Virus record (IMG/VR): IMGVR_UViG_3300046000_007076
Span: 1-44,190 of that record
Strand: one strand, 5' to 3'
Length of the DNA: 44,190 nt
From: a virus
Position 1 is the first letter of the stretch, and every line of letters starts with the position of its first letter. A program made the translations under genes and the position numbers. Under the pieces are notes generated by a model, which was not told the DNA's origin, made no database searches, and saw nothing but the letters and a program-made list of their open reading frames with translations. Shown here in pieces: positions 30,501-39,730 of the stretch.

Positions 30501-31662
30501 GATAGACGGTGCCGATCCCTATAAAAACCATAGAGCCTGTACTAAGAGTATTCCGTACAATACCAAAATAAAATTGAGAAGTGGCAGCGCTAATATAAAA
30601 CACACCGCTAGTCCAACTTACATTAGCAAAGTAATAAGTGGAGAGAGCGCCAGTTAAAGCGGTCTGGCCAGTAGTCCATGTCACATCATAGAGATTGTAC
30701 GTGTACCCTGAGCCAGAAAAATTTAGAGGACTGGCGCCAGTAAATCGAGCATAATTAATATTATACGTAACGTTAGCGAACAGGGCAGGGATAGTAAGTC
30801 CCGATAAAGTTCCTGCCCAACTAAATTCTCTAACTTGTCCGGCAGAAGAATTAGAGAATGTAACTACTAAGCTTGGACAGTTAGCACCAGTACCAGCAAA
30901 GTCGTTAAATACGGTTACCGCGCCGGAGGCCGCGCCGTTGAGAGTAAAATTATAGGCGGCGCCAGTAATAGCATAGGTCCAGGGAGATCCTAACGTTATG
31001 TTCCACGAGGTCGCATACGAAAAAGCGCCCATATTTGCGGTTACAGTTGCTGCTGCGCCTTGTATATATACCGTTCCTGTTCTATCATATGTAGAAACGC
31101 CACCGGGAGATACGTTATACACAATACCTGATGTACCAGTGACGTACATATCACCAGTCTGAGACCAGGACCGAGTTCCAGTTAAACTAGCAAATAACGA
31201 ACAAGTTACTGTGTAGGAGTTGAAATAGAAATTACCGGCAGTAAAGTTAAGAATACTAGTAGTCGGAGCTACAGTCACGTTCAGCGCACTCAGTAAAGTA
31301 ACAGTTCCACTAACCTTACTAATAGTTAATTTGTGAAAGTTTCCATAGAATTGATAAATTTCTGCGGCGCTGCTGCTGGTCATAATCATAGCACCAGCAG
31401 TGGAACTTTGACCAAATGATTGATTTATATAAATGCTGCCACTGACGGTGATCGAGCCGGTACCGGTCTGATATACGTCGCTATTTATAGTTATGTTTCT
31501 ACAAACACCGGTGGAGGTTGTAATATTAGCGTTAACATTAAATATTACATCATCTGCTGCTGTAGGGATGGCAGTCGTCCCTCCGCCTGGACCGATCAAG
31601 GACCAACTTGAGCTTAGACCCCAGTTGCCTGTTGATGCTGTTCTCCAATATTTGGTAGCCAT
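27586..31662 (-). CDS. Large repetitive tail-fibre/adhesin-type protein (1358 aa)
   Basis: Begins MATKYWRTASTGNWG...SSWS and then PTAADDVIFN, a start motif shared by many phage and bacterial beta-rich surface proteins. The rest is Thr/Ser/Gly-rich with irregular short strands and turns typical of a beta-helix (many ITGT, NFT, LTG steps). No enzymatic domain is seen. The ATG lies right after the small gene 31666-31902. It is probably exposed on the tail and involved in host binding. Confidence 0.75.
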   Translation of the reverse strand: MATKYWRTASTGNWGLSSSWSLIGPGGGTTAIPTAADDVIFNVNANITTSTGVCRNITINSDVYQTGTGSITVSGSIYINQSFGQSSTAGAMIMTSSSAAEIYQFYGNFHKLTISKVSGTVTLLSALNVTVAPTTSILNFTAGNFYFNSYTVTCSLFASLTGTRSWSQTGDMYVTGTSGIVYNVSPGGVSTYDRTGTVYIQGAAATVTANMGAFSYATSWNITLGSPWTYAITGAAYNFTLNGAASGAVTVFNDFAGTGANCPSLVVTFSNSSAGQVREFSWAGTLSGLTIPALFANVTYNINYARFTGASPLNFSGSGYTYNLYDVTWTTGQTALTGALSTYYFANVSWTSGVFYISAATSQFYFGIVRNTLSTGSMVFIGIGTVYHINDGSNPADIQLTGTLVFSAGTIAFEDLFHTTIICRTFTSAVTTARVINWNTFFDSFIVCTGVDGTLRISNSTGLTTNTTDSMNYSGQGSGSNTCGFKITGTAPVTGSLFGTMTLANGAFNVYVGEGASTSITSGTVRNLVLINNVTITTASVVTVLKSVYAWGGSLITQNLTGLTLNMTGIDYYTYDFNYRVSVVNFTTASAHWTLTNVYATTGNFTGGFSTYDYGNLNIVGVLTYGGSQANHYFIYARAASATYNGTNFAACTYDDFQLTGAHTIGGTDTTHTMNYVRAASGSYTGTGTFNYYDVGFTGLLTASGTGSTHNLTLVTAASITLSGTTVNYALTNCTATTTITLSGASSYYTITYVRTGNLVLSGSGAQYYSYDVVATNTTSGVNLTLGNLVLYQDLTAAAFLCTGASARSINFGNYNIITSGVGVWNLATTTGLTTSTTGGGAYLQGSGTVSLGTLDQNNAINITLLINAAFTTGTMRNFVNSLGYLNNAYYPTGTPTLTIYGNVILSNNPGFALGQTDFSPYWSAIPIIMGRPDGGAQTLQTATDTPWGPALLTLGSLTINQPNTIQLTYPTGATTFVHTNGTLDLTSYSLNVKTSYTVTNNANAKYISFGANDIIIAATTGTPWSATDSNYLTCSGTGQVTIRGGTVVNGSTSRKYADQPNFYLQENATAYTLTSPFTTRNLTINNYTPTASFIFYIGGNLVWTFSATGIPSTVTFTFNSSPAATISTNTTSFALPLVTVNDKTLTAASNILFTDMVVNSGFASAGYTMNVSTLLTVNSAGSITCGASTWNMLGSGASTGWNMISGATIDAGTSTIAFSGAGEKYAAFGSGQTVNQLTNSGTFTPSSGGDGTNWLNLTTATTVRTLTNTVTPAGFKFTATPTVGNLSITGVSGSPAYLQGNLTNNGVYLQNIPYVSLLNSSTTGGAGWYLGYTAVDNGGSTGWHFINSSAFSGMAFF

Positions 31663-31665
31663 AAA

Positions 31666-31902
31666 TTATTCTGGTACTACGTCTGGTACTATGTCTGGTA
31701 CTATGTCTGGTACTACATCAGTTGGTGTGTCTACGCGAGTGATAGCTATTATCCACTGTTCAAATCTTGCTTCCTGCTTGGCGAGAATTTCTTCATCTGT
31801 TAAGGTATGGTCCATTGGTAGCATTATAGCATCAGAATATCTTCTGCCATCCGGAAGCGTTTTTTCAAACCGATATGTGTTGTAGGTGGTAAGTATGCTC
31901 AT
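31666..31902 (-). CDS. Small phage protein with VPD-repeat tail (78 aa)
   Basis: A compact N-terminal part (YRFEKTLPDGRRY...LTDEEILAKQEARF) is followed by a C-terminal repeat VPDIVPDIVPDVVPE encoded by a 12-bp repeat. It sits between two large fibre genes with ATGA coupling to the upstream one, which suggests an assembly or structural accessory role. Function unknown. Confidence 0.65.
   Translation of the reverse strand: MSILTTYNTYRFEKTLPDGRRYSDAIMLPMDHTLTDEEILAKQEARFEQWIIAITRVDTPTDVVPDIVPDIVPDVVPE
31670..31715. repeat. 12-bp tandem repeat, about four copies
   Basis: Near-identical units of TCTGGTACTAYG encode the VPDI/V tail of the small protein. Copy number is likely to vary by slippage. 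Confidence 0.85.
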
Positions 31903-34900
31903 ACAAATCCAAAGTTTCTAGTAATAAAGTTCCATTTTGTAGCACCTGAATTATAAATAAATCCTAGGTAATCGTATTTACTACCATTGCTACTGGTAGT
32001 GGGCAATGATAAATCTAGTGATCCGTTGAATACGGCGTTAAAGGAAAAAGTCTGTGTATTGGTTGCTTGTAGTCTAATCATTATTTTTTGTCCGTCTGTT
32101 GGTGAACCAGTTGGTGCCGCAATAGTTAGCGTGCCGGCCACCTGTGTATTTGTTTGTGTACCTATGTCAGTATTTGCTGAATTTAGTGTAATTGTAGCAG
32201 AATCTGGATACGCTACTACCGTAGTACTACCCCCACCTGCAGGTGGAGCATAAGATATCTCGCTAGTTGCTATGTTATAGTATAGCGCATTAGCTATGTT
32301 GCTTGTATCATTTCTGATTGGTGCAACTGTAAATGTATTGGCTGTTGTTTGGTCTAAGGTCGCACCAGTTGCGTTAATAATTATCGAGTTGGCTGCTTGG
32401 TTGGTAACGCCGGCGTTGGCACCAATGGCTACCGAATTCGCGCCTTGACTGGTAACACCAGCATTAGCACCCAATTGAATAGTAGTGGTGTTAATTCTAA
32501 AGTTTGTGCCATTCCAAACAACATTACCTAGACCAATATTAGCATTACCACTTACATTTAATGTACCAGTGATGTTGGCACCAGTACCTGTCACTACTAT
32601 TGTAGTATTACCTACAGCCGTTAGATTTATATTACCATTAGCTGCAGGTATCTTAACGCTTGAATTGCCATTTGCAAGATTACCTATAATATTGCCACCA
32701 AAAAAGCTATTACCGGCAGCCACATACAACGCATAGGGATTAGTAAATGTGGTGATATTAGTGCTGTTTGCGGGGGCACCTGCAACATACAATGTCGCTC
32801 CCGTAGTGACGGTTACAGTTGCATTTGATGCTGCTATTGTTGGTATTGCTAATGCGTGTACCGCAGCTAGAGCTATAGTGCCTGAGGCTGAAGCCGAATC
32901 ATCTGTGTATGTTGATGCTAGTGATCTAAATCCCAAGTTACCAGTAATAGTAGACACATTCAAATTACCAGTAGCTGCGCCAGTTACAGTGTGATTGTTT
33001 GCTTGGACTGTGCCATTTCCACTTACATTACCTGCTGAAATATTACCAGCAATACTAATTGTGTTACCATATGTAACTTCTTTGCTAGTAGCATTGTAGA
33101 ACATAACTTCAGCAATATTTGAAGTATCATTTCTAACCGGTGCCACAGTAAATGTATTAGCAGTAGTTTGCTCTAAGTTTGCGCCAGTTGCGTTAATAAT
33201 GATTGAGTTATTGCCTTGACTGGTATAACCGGCATTAGCACCAATAGCTACGGCATTTACGCCTTGCGTATAGCCGCCGGCGTAGCGGCCGATAGCCACT
33301 GAATTTGCGCCTTGATCGCCTTGACCAGCACGTGCACCAATAGCTATTGAATTTGCGCCTTGGTCGAACGCGCCGGCGAATGGACCGACAGCCACCGCAT
33401 TTCCACCTTGATTGGTGGTGCCGGCCTGGTCACCAATAGCTACTGAATAGAGGCTTTGATCGCCGCCGCCGGCGTAGAAGCCAATTGCCACTGAACGACT
33501 GCCCTGTGTATTTTTACCGGCATTATCACCAATAGCCACTGCACTTGCGCCTTGTGTATTGGCACCTACACCTCTACCAATTGCTACTGAATATGTGCCT
33601 TGCGTGTTGCTACCGGCATTAGCACCGATAGCCACTGAATTTGCGCCTTGCAAGTTGCTACCGGCATTAGCACCGATAGCCACTGAATATGTGCCTTGCG
33701 TGTTGCTACCGGCATTCTCACCAATAGCCACTGCACTTGCGCCTTGTGTATATCGGCCAGCTGAACTTCCAATTGCAACTGTGTAACCACCCGGGTGGTC
33801 GAAGCCGGCATATTGGCCGATAGCCACTGAAAAAATACCTTGAGTATTATTGCCAGCATAGTAACCGATAGCCACTGAATATGTACCTTGTGAATACGCA
33901 CCAGCCAGATGTCCTATAGCTACTGCATTATTAGATTGAAGATAGGTACCAGCCTTACTACCGATAGCTACCGCATTTGCGCCTTGTGTATCTTGACCAG
34001 CATTATCACCAATAGCGACTGCACTTGCGCCTTGGCTGCCTACTCCCGCACTCAACCCGATAGCCACTGCTGATGCCCCTTGCCGGGTACTGCCAGCCGC
34101 AGCGCCAATAGCTACTGAATATGTGCCTTGCAGTACTGAACCAGCATACAAACCCACAGCTACTGAATTGTCACCTTGGCCACCTACAAATGTTAGCGAT
34201 CCAGATGGGGTTGAGTCTGCCGACGCTGATATTTCCAATGTTGTTCCATCAGTCACCGAAACTACTGTTTGTCCACTAGTGAACCCTGTTCCAGATATTT
34301 TCATACCTGAAATAATCCCAGTAGTGTCTACAACTATTAGGGTGGTATCAATCTCTCCACCTGATACATAATTGGTAGATACAGTGGCCGGGTTGGCGCC
34401 AGCCAGACTACCAATTGCTACTGAATTGGCGCCTTGAAAGTTATTGCCGGCATTGACACCAATAGCTACTGCATTTGCGCCTTGACTGGTAACACCAGCA
34501 TTAGAACCTAATTGAATTTTAGTTGTATTAATTCTAAAATTTGTACCATCCCAAACAACATTTCCCGCGCCAATATTAGCATTACCACTTACATTAATTG
34601 TACCAGTAACGTTAGCACCAGTACCAGTGATTACCAGTGTGGTATTACCGGCAGCAGTTATGTTTACATTGCCGTTTGCTGTGGGGATATTAACATTACT
34701 TGTGCCATTACTAATAGCACTAGAACTTATGGTAGACCAAGATAAATTACCCACGCCATCTGTTTGTAGATATTGACTACTAGAACCGCCACTTATATGT
34801 AGATTACCTACCGCACCCAATGTAACATTAGCTGTGGTTGTAAAATCAACTACACCTGTTGCATTACTTACGGTTAACCCAGTTAAATTACCAACACTAG

Positions 34901-36029
34901 TGATTGTGGGCTGCGCTACATTTACTGAGAAGGTTTGCCCGGTTAATGTTAAACCGGTACCAGCTTGATATGTACCTACACCTGAAAACTGATCGAATAC
35001 GAGGTTACTTGTGCCAATAACCACATTATCTGTTATCTGCACCCAGCCAGTATCAGCCTGTGTACTACCCGAAGTTATAAATAAGAAGTCTCCACCATTT
35101 ACCTCAGTGGATGTATCAAAGTCTATAGCACGTACAATAACGGTAGTATTCGCGTATGTGTACACGCCATTCCATGCTTGATTTGCTTCATTTTTAACGA
35201 GGATACGAGTACCAACTGTCTGTACATTACCACCGTCGATTAACAAATACGTTCCAGTTGTTACTAGATTAGCACCAACTCCCGATGCGCCGTTGTTATA
35301 CGATACCGTTCCCGATGTAGCTGTATCTAGATTACCAGTGGTAGCTACGTAGGCAGCTTCGTGAATGTTCAACCCCTTAGCCACTGTATCAACATAATTC
35401 TTGGTAGCCGCATCTTGCGCTGCAACAGGGTCGTGCAGATTATTGATGGAGTTGGTGTTTAAGTCTACGTTAGCACCAAATGAACTTGTCCCTGAAACAT
35501 TAGCTGTACCAGTGATATTAGCACCTGTACCAGTAACTACCATTGTAGTATTACCTACAGCCGTTAAGTTTACATTGCCGTTTGCTGTGGGGATATTAAC
35601 ATTACTTGTGCCATTACTAATAGCACTAGAACTTATGGTAGACCAGGATAAATTACCCACGCCATCTGTTTGTAGATATTGACTACTAGAACCGCCTGTG
35701 ATATGTACATTAGCAATTGTACCCAATGTAACGTTTGCTGTAGTAGTAAAATCAACTACACCTGTTGCATTACTTACGGTTAACCCAGTTAAATTACCAA
35801 CACTTGTTATGTTTGGTTGAGCGTTTGTATACACAGTGCCAGATACTAGTGCGTTAGCTACTTGTCCGGACAAATTGGCAGACTGAATATTACTTAAGTT
35901 ATTACCTGATCCAATGAAATAATTTGCAGTAGCTGCATTTCCTAAATTAGCATTGCCGGTGGTAATATTGGCAAAGGTATAGTTAGCAGTTGAATCTAGG
36001 TTAAACGGTTGTAACTTTGTAATTGCCAT
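31899..36029 (-). CDS. Giant tail fibre with YadA-head-like repeats (1376 aa)
   Basis: The N-terminus (MAITKLQPFNLDSTANYTF) and Asn/Gly/Thr-rich region (1-500) resemble the fibre at 37771. From about residue 505 there are some 22-25 copies of a 16-residue unit, consensus QGANSVAIGxNAGxxT, the Hep_Hag/YadA-head motif that forms a left-handed trimeric beta-roll. An interruption (about 550-620) carries a GMKISGTGF segment. A second Asn-rich part and a compact C-terminal domain (GSTTVVAYPDSATITL) follow. A trimeric receptor-binding fibre is likely. Confidence 0.82.
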   Translation of the reverse strand: MAITKLQPFNLDSTANYTFANITTGNANLGNAATANYFIGSGNNLSNIQSANLSGQVANALVSGTVYTNAQPNITSVGNLTGLTVSNATGVVDFTTTANVTLGTIANVHITGGSSSQYLQTDGVGNLSWSTISSSAISNGTSNVNIPTANGNVNLTAVGNTTMVVTGTGANITGTANVSGTSSFGANVDLNTNSINNLHDPVAAQDAATKNYVDTVAKGLNIHEAAYVATTGNLDTATSGTVSYNNGASGVGANLVTTGTYLLIDGGNVQTVGTRILVKNEANQAWNGVYTYANTTVIVRAIDFDTSTEVNGGDFLFITSGSTQADTGWVQITDNVVIGTSNLVFDQFSGVGTYQAGTGLTLTGQTFSVNVAQPTITSVGNLTGLTVSNATGVVDFTTTANVTLGAVGNLHISGGSSSQYLQTDGVGNLSWSTISSSAISNGTSNVNIPTANGNVNITAAGNTTLVITGTGANVTGTINVSGNANIGAGNVVWDGTNFRINTTKIQLGSNAGVTSQGANAVAIGVNAGNNFQGANSVAIGSLAGANPATVSTNYVSGGEIDTTLIVVDTTGIISGMKISGTGFTSGQTVVSVTDGTTLEISASADSTPSGSLTFVGGQGDNSVAVGLYAGSVLQGTYSVAIGAAAGSTRQGASAVAIGLSAGVGSQGASAVAIGDNAGQDTQGANAVAIGSKAGTYLQSNNAVAIGHLAGAYSQGTYSVAIGYYAGNNTQGIFSVAIGQYAGFDHPGGYTVAIGSSAGRYTQGASAVAIGENAGSNTQGTYSVAIGANAGSNLQGANSVAIGANAGSNTQGTYSVAIGRGVGANTQGASAVAIGDNAGKNTQGSRSVAIGFYAGGGDQSLYSVAIGDQAGTTNQGGNAVAVGPFAGAFDQGANSIAIGARAGQGDQGANSVAIGRYAGGYTQGVNAVAIGANAGYTSQGNNSIIINATGANLEQTTANTFTVAPVRNDTSNIAEVMFYNATSKEVTYGNTISIAGNISAGNVSGNGTVQANNHTVTGAATGNLNVSTITGNLGFRSLASTYTDDSASASGTIALAAVHALAIPTIAASNATVTVTTGATLYVAGAPANSTNITTFTNPYALYVAAGNSFFGGNIIGNLANGNSSVKIPAANGNINLTAVGNTTIVVTGTGANITGTLNVSGNANIGLGNVVWNGTNFRINTTTIQLGANAGVTSQGANSVAIGANAGVTNQAANSIIINATGATLDQTTANTFTVAPIRNDTSNIANALYYNIATSEISYAPPAGGGSTTVVAYPDSATITLNSANTDIGTQTNTQVAGTLTIAAPTGSPTDGQKIMIRLQATNTQTFSFNAVFNGSLDLSLPTTSSNGSKYDYLGFIYNSGATKWNFITRNFGFV
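33180..34195. repeat. 48-bp repeat array coding for beta-roll units
   Basis: About 20 consecutive degenerate 48-bp units within the fibre gene, recognisable by repeated GCACCAATAGCTACTG-like blocks on the plus strand. They encode the 16-residue SVAIG repeats. More copies occur near 34390-34510 and 32390-32470. Confidence 0.85.
34662..34790. repeat. 129-bp direct repeat, copy 1 (copy 2 at 35568-35696)
   Basis: The two 129-bp blocks differ at one base and lie 906 bp apart inside the giant fibre gene. Similarity continues beyond the 3' side on the plus strand. They encode the SNVNIPTANGN...LQTDGVGNLSW segment twice. Recombination between them would delete about 300 residues in frame. Confidence 0.88.
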
Positions 36030-36061
36030 TAGTAAATCTCTTATATGTTGGTCTATCTATG

Positions 36062-36068
36062 TATTTAA
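36062..36068 (-). promoter_or_regulatory. Late-type promoter element TTAAATA
   Basis: Minus-strand ATTAAATACATAG about 32 nt upstream of the giant fibre ATG at 36029. It matches the ATAAATA series in all but one position. Confidence 0.4.
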
Positions 36069-36090
36069 TCCAATTTGACTCCTATAACAG

Positions 36091-36450
36091 TTACTGAGGT
36101 ATAGTTATATCAATCCAAGATAGTGTATCTTCATCCCAGGTATACATTTTTCCATCAGATGGCCGTGGAGTAGGTGCTTGCCATAAGCAAGTATCTTCTA
36201 CTAATACCCAACTTGCAAATGGTTTAGGTGGAATGAAAGCATCTCTTGTGCTATCATATGAGTAGCCGATGCCGGCATAATTTTTACGGAGCGGAGTGCC
36301 ACCGAGTCTATGTTCTCCTGCACTAGTATTATAGCTGGTTTGAATCCAGCTGGTTGGATCGCCAAACATACCGGTATCTACAACAGCTTGTTCTATTACT
36401 AAAACCTGTGTTACTGTGTTGTTTTCATCTATTTGTGCAAAATGACTCAT
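36091..36450 (-). CDS. Small tail-associated phage protein (119 aa)
   Basis: MSHFAQIDENNTVTQVLV, a central TSYNTSAGEHRLGG...NYAGIGYSYD and a Trp-rich end (ASWVLVED, MYTWDEDTLSW) match a protein type common among large marine phages near fibre genes, as far as I recall. It may be a minor virion or fibre-attachment protein. Function unproven. Confidence 0.65.
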   Translation of the reverse strand: MSHFAQIDENNTVTQVLVIEQAVVDTGMFGDPTSWIQTSYNTSAGEHRLGGTPLRKNYAGIGYSYDSTRDAFIPPKPFASWVLVEDTCLWQAPTPRPSDGKMYTWDEDTLSWIDITIPQ

Positions 36451-36463
36451 TATTTAATTTTCT

Positions 36464-36470
36464 TATTTAG
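36464..36470 (-). promoter_or_regulatory. Late-type promoter element CTAAATA
   Basis: Minus-strand TCTAAATAAG 13 nt before the ATG at 36450, followed by a second TTAAATA abutting that ATG. The element overlaps the 3' end of the glycine-rich gene. Confidence 0.4.
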
Positions 36471-37396
36471 AATGTAAAAGATCCAGAAGTAGTCCAAGTA
36501 TATATTCTATTACCACCGGAGGTTGTAGCTGTTGCTCCGGGAGCAGATGTAGCTGCTCGATAAGAATCCGGATAACTAAGAACAACTATGCCGCCGCCGC
36601 CTGTTCCACCGGTGCCTTGACTAGCATTAGCAGTACTACCACCACCACCACCACCAGTATTAGCTGTACCACTTGATCCCTGCGCACTAGTACTTCCGGT
36701 ACCTCCGCCGCCGGTTCCACCGGTACCTGCAGTACCGCTCCAATTACCTGCTCCTCCGCCTCCACCGTAATAGGTAGCAGTGCCGCTAATTGATGATTGG
36801 TATCCTATACCTCCTGTTCCGCCAGTCACATTATTTGGTGCATTACCTCCTGCCGCGCCGGCACCACCTCCACCGCCACCTGGGTATCCGCCAGTAGAAA
36901 TACCTGCTCCACCACTATTTCCAAGTTGAGGAGCTACTGCGTTAGAAGCCGATGCAGCCTGGACATTGCCATATCCTGCACCACCACCAGATCCTCCTGT
37001 ACTGCTAGCATAGTTCCAACCACCTCCGAAGCCGCCGCCTTCAGCAGTAGTAGTACCAATTGCAGAATTCCCGCCCTTTACGCCACTACCACCAGATATT
37101 GCAGTAGCCCCGGCGCCGACACTAACCGTATAAGTTACTCCAACCGACAGAATGAGGTTACTAACAGGCGTTACTCCACCAGCGCCGCCGCCACCACCGC
37201 CCGCTTGGTTACCGCCACCACCGCCCGATCCTCCGCCCGCAACAACAAGTACAGTAAACACAGGTATTGGCCCAGGCCAATTGCCGGCCTGTTTAGCTTG
37301 TATTTGTTGACTAGTATTAAAAAATCCAGAAGCTGATGTTACATTAGCCACAGCTTGTGTAGCAGATATTACGCCCCCATAATATCTTTTAACCAT
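36467..37396 (-). CDS. Glycine-rich tail adhesin-like protein (309 aa)
   Basis: A short N-terminal domain (MVKRYYGGVIS...) is followed from about residue 48 by VLVVAGGGSGG and many Gly runs (GGGGGGAGG, GGGGGAGAAGG) up to the compact end YTWTTSGSFTF. Such layouts occur in phage tip adhesins that pack as polyglycine-II helices (as in T-even gp38-type adhesins). It is likely a host-recognition protein. GAGGAT precedes the ATG. Confidence 0.75.
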   Translation of the reverse strand: MVKRYYGGVISATQAVANVTSASGFFNTSQQIQAKQAGNWPGPIPVFTVLVVAGGGSGGGGGNQAGGGGGGAGGVTPVSNLILSVGVTYTVSVGAGATAISGGSGVKGGNSAIGTTTAEGGGFGGGWNYASSTGGSGGGAGYGNVQAASASNAVAPQLGNSGGAGISTGGYPGGGGGGAGAAGGNAPNNVTGGTGGIGYQSSISGTATYYGGGGGAGNWSGTAGTGGTGGGGTGSTSAQGSSGTANTGGGGGGSTANASQGTGGTGGGGIVVLSYPDSYRAATSAPGATATTSGGNRIYTWTTSGSFTF

Positions 37397-37397
37397 T

Positions 37398-37769
37398 TTA
37401 ACTTATATCCTCATAACTGCAAGTAACACACAATGTGTTTGCTGTGCCTGCGGTTGCTCCTAGACTACTGTTTTCTTCTAAGTAATACTGACTTGTTTTG
37501 TCAATAACATTTAATGTACTATTACTAGGAACACTTACATTTCCCACAAGTTGAAATAATGTTCCACCAACGTTGGCTGCACTATAATAACCAATGGTAA
37601 TATTAGCTACGCTATTACCGTAATTAGCTACGTTTAATACGTTTACTTTTAAACACTTACCACTACCGCTGGCATTGTTTAATACTGTAGTTGCCGCGGT
37701 AGTTGTTAGATTTGCACCGGTTGTTTTACCATTGATTGTTGTTGCACTGATTATGTTTGGTGCTGCCAT
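37398..37769 (-). CDS. Small virion-type protein (123 aa)
   Basis: Begins MAAPNIISATTINGKT with Thr/Ala/Asn-rich beta pattern and ends YEENS...CSYEDIS. Similar short proteins sit among neck or tail genes of large marine phages, from memory. The ATG at 37769 has a near-perfect GGAGGA 4 nt upstream, embedded in the stop region of the upstream fibre gene; this decides against the TTG 12 nt earlier. Confidence 0.65.
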   Translation of the reverse strand: MAAPNIISATTINGKTTGANLTTTAATTVLNNASGSGKCLKVNVLNVANYGNSVANITIGYYSAANVGGTLFQLVGNVSVPSNSTLNVIDKTSQYYLEENSSLGATAGTANTLCVTCSYEDIS

Positions 37770-37770
37770 G

Positions 37771-39711
37771 TTATCCTCCAAATATTAATGAATAGCCTAC
37801 TGCGGCTGCCGCTGATGTTCCGCCACCTCCACCGGATGTGAGATTGATTGTTGTTACTTCTATATAACTACTATTTGCAGGAGCACTACTAAATGTAATG
37901 TTTGCACCTGTCAATGAATAATCTGTACGTAATACTGTAGCTCCATTATAGTTAACACTGGTTTGATTTATACCAATTGGAGTAGTGCTTAAAGTAAATA
38001 TTGTTTGTACACCATTACCCGTAAAATTATCTACTGTAACATTTGCTCCTGAAGGAGCAGCTGCCCAACTTAAGTTACCCGCACCGTCTGTACTTAACAC
38101 ATATGTACTTGTACCGCCGGTAATCTTAACGTTTCCGACTGCTCCCAAACTAACGTTAGCGCCACTAAGTGCCACATTACCTGTAACATTTAATGTACCG
38201 GCGACATTAGCCCCAGTCCCAGTGACGGCTAGAGTAGCGTTACCAGCAGCAGTTATTGTTACATTTCCCGCACTAGTCACCACGATATTACTAGTGCTAT
38301 TTTGTAATAATCCACTGTTAATCGTTGTAATATTACCAGTAGCGATGATAGCAGTTGCGGTACCCAAGTTACCAACATTGGCATTACCACTGACATTAGC
38401 TGTACCCGTGATATTAGCACCAGTGGTGGTTAGTATTAATATGTTTGCAGTTCCGCCTACCCCCGCAGTGATGTTACCACCAGATGCAGCAATATTTACA
38501 TTGCTTGTGCCATTAGATATATTAGATGAACTACCAGTCGCTATGCCTGTTAATTGACTACCATTACCAATAAAAAAGTTAGCTGAGACGTTACCATTTG
38601 CATCTCTTAATGCAATTGTGCTAGCTGTATTAGCGGAAGCGGTGGTTGCTCCGTTTAAGGTATTAGCATTTAAGTTGGCAACTAGCGTGGTTGAAGTAAC
38701 AACTAACGGGGCAGTACCAATTGCTATAGTTGAAATTAATTGACCACTTACGTTAGCAGTAGTAAAATTGCCGTTTGTTGCACTTACATTACCTGCTGAT
38801 AGATTACCACTTACATTTAATGTACCAGTGATATTAGCACCAGTCCCAGTTATTATTAGGGTTGTATTACCAACTGCTGCTATAGTTACATTGCCGTTTG
38901 CTGTAGCAATATACACATTACTGTTACCATTTGCAAGTACTCCAATCAAGTTGCCTGCTGTGATGTTGCCTGTAACTGCTAAACTTGTCAATGTACCAAC
39001 ACTAGTAATATTAGGTTGAGCAGCAGTAGTAACAGTACCTGCTGTAGTTGCTGCTCCACTCAATGCACCAACGAATGTAGTTGCTATCAGTGCTCCATTG
39101 GCTAAATTAGCCGAGAAGCCACTGTTTGATGCAGGTGCATAGTTGCCGGTAGTATTTCCACTTACAAATACAGGATAGAATGTACCAGTAGTCTGTGTTG
39201 TAACCACTCCAAAGTCAGCAACGTTGGCATAATTAACGTTAAGATTTGCAACGCGAGTTGTACTTGTTACGGTAAGAGGTGCTGTGCCTGTCGCTACATT
39301 TGATACAATAAAGCTTGCTGTTAAGTTACCAGCCGTCGCAAAATTACCACTAGTAGTTGCGTTGCTAACATTTAATGTACCAGTGATATTAGCACCGGTA
39401 CCTGTCACTACTATTGTAGTATTACCTACAGCCGTTAGATTTATATTGCCATTGGCTGCGGGGATATTGACAGTTGAATTACCATTGCTGATATTACTGC
39501 TACTACCACTTCCACCTGTTGCCCAACTTAGTCCACCTGATCCATTAGTGGTTAATACTTGCCCGTTACTGCCACCGGTGATGATAACATTGCCCACCGC
39601 CCCCAGATTACTCACATTAGCCACAGTGAGATTCCCCGTCAATGTCACTCCATTAAAGGTATAGTTTGCAGAGTTATTAACTCCTGAGGGTTGAATTACT
39701 GTCAATGCCAT
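37771..39711 (-). CDS. Tail fibre-like protein (646 aa)
   Basis: The N-terminus MALTVIQPSGVNNSANYTF resembles that of the giant fibre at 31899 and the body repeats NGNxxITAVGNTTIVVTGTGANITGTLNVS several times. It lacks the SVAIG array. The C-terminal part (VTVDNFTGNGVQTIFTLSTTP) looks like a separate small domain. It probably shares ancestry with the giant fibre and forms another fibre segment. Confidence 0.75.
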   Translation of the reverse strand: MALTVIQPSGVNNSANYTFNGVTLTGNLTVANVSNLGAVGNVIITGGSNGQVLTTNGSGGLSWATGGSGSSSNISNGNSTVNIPAANGNINLTAVGNTTIVVTGTGANITGTLNVSNATTSGNFATAGNLTASFIVSNVATGTAPLTVTSTTRVANLNVNYANVADFGVVTTQTTGTFYPVFVSGNTTGNYAPASNSGFSANLANGALIATTFVGALSGAATTAGTVTTAAQPNITSVGTLTSLAVTGNITAGNLIGVLANGNSNVYIATANGNVTIAAVGNTTLIITGTGANITGTLNVSGNLSAGNVSATNGNFTTANVSGQLISTIAIGTAPLVVTSTTLVANLNANTLNGATTASANTASTIALRDANGNVSANFFIGNGSQLTGIATGSSSNISNGTSNVNIAASGGNITAGVGGTANILILTTTGANITGTANVSGNANVGNLGTATAIIATGNITTINSGLLQNSTSNIVVTSAGNVTITAAGNATLAVTGTGANVAGTLNVTGNVALSGANVSLGAVGNVKITGGTSTYVLSTDGAGNLSWAAAPSGANVTVDNFTGNGVQTIFTLSTTPIGINQTSVNYNGATVLRTDYSLTGANITFSSAPANSSYIEVTTINLTSGGGGGTSAAAAVGYSLIFGG

Positions 39712-39730
39712 TTGGATAGGGCCTTTAGTG

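Noticed and set aside
33180-34200. Regular repeats resembling a CRISPR array
   Set aside because: The 48-bp units are in frame inside a fibre gene, have no unique spacers and encode a protein repeat.
27586-39711. Diversity-generating retroelement acting on the fibre genes
   Set aside because: No reverse transcriptase and no template/variable repeat pair biased to A-changes was seen; the repeats are ordinary duplications.
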